From positions 1 to 5,969 of the forward strand of contig JAEXPO010000133.1 in NCBI GenBank assembly GCA_023446675.1: a stretch of 5,969 nt of DNA, given 5' to 3'. The DNA comes from Bacillota bacterium. Its GTDB lineage: Bacteria > Bacillota > Clostridia > DSM-8532. Shown here in pieces: positions 1-4,700 of this stretch; within the stretch, counting starts at the first letter, position 1; every line of letters starts with the position of its first letter. Position numbers and translations under genes: made by a program. The notes beneath the pieces were generated by a model that saw only the letters and a list, made by a program, of their open reading frames with translations, did not search any database and had not been told where the DNA came from.

Positions 1-117
1 CACTCCGGCCTGCCAGTTCCCGTATATGCCCTCGGAGTAGGACAGGAGCTTTTCAGCGGCTTCTATGACAACACCGACGTTTACAAGAAGATGGCTGAAA
101 TATTGGGTATCAACTAA
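1..117 (+). CDS. phoA: Alkaline phosphatase (PhoA family), C-terminal end only
   Basis: The frame is open from the left edge to a TAA at 115-117, giving 38 residues that start HSGLPVPVYALG and end AEILGIN. This matches the C-terminus of PhoA-type alkaline phosphatases, where a His followed by (S/T)G and a V-P-V-Y/F-A-x-G strand precedes a short final helix. The His at residue 1 of the window corresponds to the conserved zinc ligand (H412 in E. coli PhoA). The segment ELFSGFYDNTDVYKKMAEILG is the usual ending of Gram-positive members. The enzyme is a secreted or surface Zn/Mg phosphomonoesterase that releases phosphate from organic esters. The start, signal peptide and active-site serine lie outside the window. 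The next gene is 256 bp downstream on the same strand. Family assignment is strong despite the short fragment; the gene symbol could equally be phoB or phoD-like in local nomenclature. Confidence 0.88.
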   Translation, partial: HSGLPVPVYALGVGQELFSGFYDNTDVYKKMAEILGIN

Positions 118-138
118 CTTGAAACTAAACCAACTAGT

Positions 139-217
139 TAACGCAGCAAACATAGCAGCAGAACATAGCAGCGGACACGGAAGAATATCCGGCACTCTAT
201 GAAGCCAAACGCAGCAG
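139..217 (+). repeat. Short GCAGCA-rich direct repeats downstream of phoA
   Basis: The 11-mer AACATAGCAGC occurs at 149-159 and again at 162-172, a 13-bp period. Related AACGCAGCA units lie at about 140-147 and 208-216. There is no ORF with a plausible ribosome binding site across them. They could be a minor slippage tract or a protein-binding array; nothing in the sequence decides between these. Confidence 0.35.
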
Positions 218-243
218 TAATCACACTAAAAAACACGGCATAA
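199..243 (+). other. Possible 14-codon leader ORF (doubtful)
   Basis: ATG at 199 opens a frame reading MKPNAAVITLKNTA and closing with TAA at 241-243, one base before the 14-bp inverted repeat at 244. The only purine-rich upstream element, GGAAG at 179-183, is 15 nt from the ATG, too far for an efficient ribosome binding site. It is listed only because of its position directly against the hairpins. It may well be chance. Confidence 0.12.
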
Positions 244-277
244 CCGAAACGGCGAGTTAATGGACTCGCCGTTTCGG
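244..277 (+). terminator. Perfect 14-bp inverted repeat (hairpin A), possible terminator or mRNA-stabilising stem
   Basis: The left arm CCGAAACGGCGAGT (244-257) and right arm ACTCGCCGTTTCGG (264-277) are exactly complementary, with a 6-nt loop TAATGG. The stem is long and G+C rich, so it should fold stably in RNA. On the + strand no T run follows (the next bases are CGTAGTCC), so it is not a textbook intrinsic terminator. On the - strand a T6 run lies 10 nt past the stem (complement of 228-233), again not adjacent. The likeliest roles are 3'-end formation or protection of the phoA transcript, or a regulatory stem in the leader of the next gene. Confidence 0.55.
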
Positions 278-285
278 CGTAGTCC
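262..285 (+). promoter_or_regulatory. Alternative hairpin (B) overlapping hairpin A
   Basis: GGACT (262-266) plus CGCCG (267-271) can pair with CGGCG (275-279) plus AGTCC (281-285), with a TTT loop and a single bulged T at 280. This uses the whole right arm of hairpin A, so the two structures cannot form together. A further AGTCC at 291-295 offers another partner for GGACT. This is sequence-level evidence of alternative folding; any switching function is inference. Confidence 0.3.
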
Positions 286-360
286 GAAAAAGTCCATTCT
301 ATATTTAAACCCATTATTTAATGCCCATTCTTCCTTAAACACAGATAAACGATAAAAAGA
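286..360 (+). promoter_or_regulatory. A+T-rich probable promoter region of the yibE/F-like gene
   Basis: Base composition changes sharply to A+T rich after the hairpins. TATATT at 300-305 and TTTAAT at 317-322 each match the -10 consensus at 5 of 6 positions, but neither has a recognisable TTGACA at 15-18 bp. The stretch also holds imperfect units of TTTAA followed by CCATT (304-315 and 317-329), with an extra CCATT at 294-298. I could not recognise PhoP-type TTAACA repeats at 11-bp spacing. A promoter here is plausible from position and composition; its exact boxes are not established. Confidence 0.28.
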
Positions 361-364
361 AAAC

Positions 365-369
365 GGGAG
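365..369 (+). promoter_or_regulatory. Ribosome binding site of the yibE/F-like gene
   Basis: GGGAG lies 4 nt before ATG 374 and 10 nt before a second in-frame ATG at 380, with an in-frame TTG between them at 377. The spacing does not decide between the two ATGs: 374 is slightly close and 380 slightly far. Confidence 0.5.
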
Positions 370-373
370 TGAA

Positions 374-1621
374 ATGTTGATGAAATGGTTGAACAGACTC
401 AATATCAAGAAGGGGGAGGCTGTCTTTTCCGCAGTGGCACTGGTTCTTATTGTTGTGCTTCTATTTGTGGATACAGGCTTTGAGACCAATGCCTATCCCA
501 ACAGTGCCAGGGTAAAGGTTGAAATTACAGAGGTAGACAATACCGGCGTTTACAGAGCAGGCGGAATGATTCTTCAGGGAAGCCAGATATGCAAGGTTAA
601 GGTACTCAACGGAGAATATCAGGGAGGTATTTATTCGGCGGAGAACTTTTTTATGGGTAAGCTGGAAATGGACAAGGTGTTTGAACCCGGAGATCAGGCT
701 CTTGCCGTCATCGATTACAATGAGGCGGATATTACTTATGTTACGCTGGTAGACCATTACAGACTTAATTTAGAGCTTATGCTTTTCCTGGGTTTTTTGC
801 TTTTGCTGGTGCTTTTCGCAGGGGGTACAGGTATAAAAGCCTTTATTACCTTTATTTTTTCAATATTAATGATTTGGAAGGTACTGGTTCCCTTATTCCT
901 TAAGGGAGTATCTCCCGTACCCGTTTCCCTTGTTGTGGTCTCACTCATGACCTTTATGACCATTACTTTGGTGGCAGGCTGGAACAGAAAATCCCTGGTA
1001 GCTGTTTTAGGCTCCCTGGCAGGCTCCCTTCTCACCTGTGCTTTGGCTGTCATTTTCGGCAAAGCCTTTAAAATTCACGGAGCGATTTTGCCTTATTCGG
1101 AAAGCCTCCTGTATTCCGGTTACGGCCACATCAACCTGACGGAAATTTTTATTGCCGGAATATTCATTGCCTCGGCAGGGGCCCTTATGGATCTTTCCAT
1201 GGATATTGCCGCAGCCATACATGAGCTGGTGGAAAAAAAGCCCGGCATCAGCCGCAAGGAAGCCATTCTGTCAGGCTTCAGCATTGGCCGGGCGGTGGTG
1301 GGAACCATGACAACCACCCTGCTGCTTGCTTATTCAGGAGGATATATGTCCCTGCTTATGGTATTTATGGCTCAGGGTACACCCCTTATGAATATTCTGA
1401 ACCTTAAATATGTATCGGCAGAAATTCTTCACACTCTGGTAGGTAGTGTCGGCCTTGTCACCGTTGCTCCCTTTACGGCCATTCTGGCAGGCTGGCTGCT
1501 TACGGGGCGTGTCTCGGCAGAGGCGCCGGACGCCGGTACTAACCTAAATTTAACAAAAGCAGGCCAAGCTCCTAACACCTCTCCGGTAGAATTATCCATA
1601 GAAGCTTCAAGAGAGGGATGA
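374..1621 (+). CDS. YibE/F family multi-pass membrane protein
   Basis: A complete protein of 415 residues, with stop TGA at 1619-1621. A short basic N-terminus is followed by a membrane anchor (about residues 16-33). Next comes a mostly polar, probably extracytoplasmic beta-rich segment (34-130) with the family's pattern of a barrel-like domain ending in a GD/AVIDY strand. About seven further hydrophobic helices follow, near 132-150, 154-177, 183-202, 207-228, 256-275, 307-334 and 354-379. Two conserved family blocks are clear: GALMDLSMDIAAAIHEL (269-285) and GRAVVGTMTTTLLLAYSG (305-322), followed by an A/SEILHTLVGSVG block (348-360). YibE/F proteins are widespread in Bacillota; some species split them into YibE and YibF, whereas this is a one-gene form. 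Their substrate is not established and a transport role is only assumed. The C-terminal 35 residues (381-415) are polar and without family signature. The start may be ATG 380 instead of 374, a 2-residue difference. It sits between two extracellular phosphatase genes and its stop is 56 nt before the next start, suggesting co-transcription with the nucleotidase gene. Confidence 0.9.
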   Translation: MLMKWLNRLNIKKGEAVFSAVALVLIVVLLFVDTGFETNAYPNSARVKVEITEVDNTGVYRAGGMILQGSQICKVKVLNGEYQGGIYSAENFFMGKLEMDKVFEPGDQALAVIDYNEADITYVTLVDHYRLNLELMLFLGFLLLLVLFAGGTGIKAFITFIFSILMIWKVLVPLFLKGVSPVPVSLVVVSLMTFMTITLVAGWNRKSLVAVLGSLAGSLLTCALAVIFGKAFKIHGAILPYSESLLYSGYGHINLTEIFIAGIFIASAGALMDLSMDIAAAIHELVEKKPGISRKEAILSGFSIGRAVVGTMTTTLLLAYSGGYMSLLMVFMAQGTPLMNILNLKYVSAEILHTLVGSVGLVTVAPFTAILAGWLLTGRVSAEAPDAGTNLNLTKAGQAPNTSPVELSIEASREG

Positions 1622-1663
1622 CTTTTTCCCTTAAAGAAACTTTCAGTAAAATTCAAAGCCAAC

Positions 1664-1671
1664 AGGAGGGG
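1664..1671 (+). promoter_or_regulatory. Strong ribosome binding site that fixes a TTG start
   Basis: AGGAGGGG is followed by a 6-nt spacer and then TTG at 1678, which begins a classical signal peptide (KKVKF and a hydrophobic core). This favours TTG 1678 over the in-frame ATG at 1618, which overlaps the previous stop as ATGA but would put 20 polar residues ahead of the signal peptide and has a weaker upstream site (AGAGGG, ending 1 nt before it). Confidence 0.8.
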
Positions 1672-1677
1672 ATATCT

Positions 1678-1752
1678 TTGAAGAAAGTAAAATTTCTCAG
1701 CATTCTTTTGGCGTTTTCCCTGACTCTTCAGCCAGGCGGAATCGTCCAGGCC
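1678..1752 (+). other. Sec signal peptide of the surface nucleotidase
   Basis: Residues 1-25: positive n-region MKKVKF, hydrophobic core LSILLAFSLTL, then PGGIVQA. The A-x-A-like site VQA before QTDP gives predicted cleavage after residue 25. There is no lipobox cysteine, so this is type I export and not a lipoprotein. Confidence 0.85.
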
Positions 1753-4700
1753 CAAACCGATCCTATCCCGCTAACCGGTGATACCGGACTTCTTACAAGA
1801 GCCGCCCACTACTCCACGGGTCTTGGAAGCGACGAAGACGGCGGCGTAGCGGAAATCGTCAAGTTCAACAGTGACAATCAGAAGCTGTATATCGTAAGCG
1901 GAAAAAGCGGCACGCTGCGTATTGTACCCACCGGTGAGCTTTCCGGCGCGAATGGGGATATCGCTTTAAGCGAAGAAAAGAGCGTGGATATTAAAACCCT
2001 GGTTGAAACCCGGATTACAGGCTTCAGCTATGGGGATATTTCCAGCGTGGCGGTAAATACACAGCGGGGGGTTATAGGTGTTGCCGTTCAGTCCTCCGAT
2101 TATGCCGCCGATGGCAGAATCGTTCTGCTAGACTATAACGGAGGCTATATCACAAGCGTTGCATCCGGTGTCCAGCCGGATATGATTACCTTTACCCCGG
2201 ACGGTGTTTATGCCCTGACAGCCGATGAAGGCGAGCCCCGGGAGGGCTATGGCGAGGGTGCCACCGATCCCAAGGGTACCGTCACCATTCTGAATCTTGA
2301 CACCAATACCGCAGCAAAGGCCGACTTTACCGCCTTTGATTCTCCTTCGGAAAGAGCGGACCTTATTGCCAATAAGGTCCTTCTTAAGAAGAACACGGCA
2401 CCCTCGGTGGACCTGGAGCCCGAGTATATCACCGTTTCCTCCGACAGCACCACCGCTTATATAACGCTCCAGGAGGCCAACGCCATAGCAACGGTTTCAA
2501 TTTCAGAGGGAAAGATTACGCATATAAATGGCCTGGGCTTTAAGGATCACAGCCTTTCTGAAAACGCGCTGGATGTGGTGGCTGAGGACAAGTCCATCTG
2601 TATCCAGCCCCAGCCCAACCTCTACGGTATCTATATGCCTGACGGAGTTACAAGCTTTGAGCAAGAGGGCACGACCTATCTTTTAACCGCCAATGAAGGC
2701 GATTCAAGGGATTGGCCCGGTTATAGCAATGAAATCACCACCAGCGTTCCCTTTACCCTTAATACCGGGACGCCTGAGGCTCCCCAGACCACTGTGGTTA
2801 CCTCGGAAGTGATTTATCTGGATACTTCCGATTATGACGGCCTGTTTGACGCCAACAGCTCCTACCTTTTTGGCGGAAGATCCTTTTCCATCTGGAAGGT
2901 CGAAGCCAACGGCTCTCTCAGTCAGGCTTATGACAGCGGAAGCCTCATTGAAACAAAAACGGCCCAGCTCTATCCCCAGTATTTCAACGCTTCCAACAGC
3001 AATATCAAGCTGGACAGCCGAAGCGGAAAAAAAGGACCTGAGCCGGAGGACATTACCCTGGGTCAGGTAAATGGAAAAACCTATGCCTTTGTAGGGCTTG
3101 AGCGCATCGGAGGCGTTATGGCCTTTGATGTCACCAACCCTGCCCAGGTGCTTTACAAGGACTATCTCAACACCCGTGATTTTAGCTCCAAAATAGCCGG
3201 AGATGTTGCCCCTGAGGGCATTGCCTTCATTGACGCCTCCGACAGCCCCAACAGCTATCCCATGCTGGCTGCGGCCTATGAGGTAAGCGGAACCGTTTCC
3301 CTTTTCAAGGTTAACGAAGGCTACACCCCTACGGTTAATATCTTCCACACCAATGACGTCCATGGCTCCTTTGTATCCTCAGCCACGGTAATCGGCGCCG
3401 ATAAGGCTGCCGCGGTGAAGCAGAGTCTTGCGGGAGCCCTTCTGGTGGATGCGGGCGACGCTACCCAGGGCAGCTCCTTTGCCTCTCTTTCCCAGGGAGC
3501 CAGTGTCATATCGCTTATGAACGCGGCAGGCTACAATGCCATGGCCGCGGGAAACCACGAATTTGACTATGGTCAGGACATACTTCTTAAAAATGCTAAT
3601 GCATCCTTTTTCCCCATTCTTTCGGCCAATACCGTAAAAGACGGGAAACCCTTTTTGGAAGGCACAACCTATCAAGACGGCGCTTTAATTAACAACGGAG
3701 CCCGGTTTATTGAAACGGTTAACGGCATTAAGGTGGGCTTCTTTGGCATAACCACACCTGAAACCGCAACCAAATCCAATCCTGCGGGACTTACAGGCAT
3801 TACCTTCGCAGACCCAACCGAAACCTCCAAGGCTCAGATTGCAGCCCTTAAGGAAGAAGGCGCCCAGGTTATTATCGGGCTTATGCACCTTGGGATAGAC
3901 GCCTCTACCCAGGACGGCTGGAAGAGCACCGACGTTGCCAGGGCCCTTGAAGGAGAAGGGGTGGATGCCATTATTGACGGGCACAGCCATTCCCTTTACC
4001 CTGCCAAAGCAACCGGAGATATTCTTATCCAGCAAACCGAAACCGCGGGTAAATATATCGGCAGAATTAAAATTACCCTTTCCGAGGACGGAGCCCAGGT
4101 GGAATCCGTTTCCGGCAAGCTGCTCTCAGCCGCTTTTGTAACAAGGAACTACACACCTGATACTTCGGTAACGGAGCTTGCCAACGAAATTACCGAAGCC
4201 AATAAGGAGCTTTTGGCACCTGTAGTGGGCAAAACCCTCACAACCCTTTGGGGCGGCACCATAAACAGTGTAAACGAAGCCCGCCTTTATGAGACCAATA
4301 TGGGTTCTCTGGTAGCCGATTCCATGGCCTGGCAGGCATCCCTCCAGCTTCAGGGCACCGATTCGGAAAATCTACCGGTTGTGGCTCTCCAAAACGGCGG
4401 CGGCGTCCGGGCAACCGTTAAAGCAGGCGACATAACCCGGGGTGATACCATCAATGTACTTCCCTTCGGCAATATCCTTTCCTTCAAGGAGATTACTCCG
4501 GATATTCTTTATGAAGCCCTTGAAAACGGAGTCAGCCGGGTTACCGCCCAGGATCCCCAAAGCGGTAAAATAACCGGTATTGACGGCCGCTTCCCCCAGA
4601 TTTCGGGTATGCGGTTCGAGTACAATCCCGCTCTTCCTTCAGGCTCCAGAGTCACGGCCATCTATCTGGACGGAAGCACAACGCCTCTTTCAAGGACTGA

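Noticed and set aside
244..277. Classical Rho-independent terminator for phoA
   Set aside because: The stem is strong but no T run follows on the + strand and it is 127 nt past the stop, so only a possible terminator or stabilising stem is claimed.
118..373. PhoP/PhoB-type Pho boxes upstream of yibE/F
   Set aside because: TTAA-containing hexamers exist (for example near 305, 318 and 335), but they are spaced 13 and 17 bp apart and differ from TTAACA, so I cannot call Pho boxes.
226..489. An 87-codon - strand frame across the intergenic gap and start of yibE/F
   Set aside because: It covers the hairpins and the YibE/F N-terminus, lacks a recognisable family, and no other - strand gene supports transcription in that direction.
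2704..3363. A 219-codon open frame on the - strand
   Set aside because: It lies wholly opposite the propeller domain, whose + strand translation matches family motifs throughout. It has no recognisable domain and is explained by the GC-ending codon bias of the real gene.
3685..4035. A 116-codon open frame on the - strand
   Set aside because: It is opposite the metallophosphatase domain, including the GHSH block; no ribosome binding site or family resemblance.
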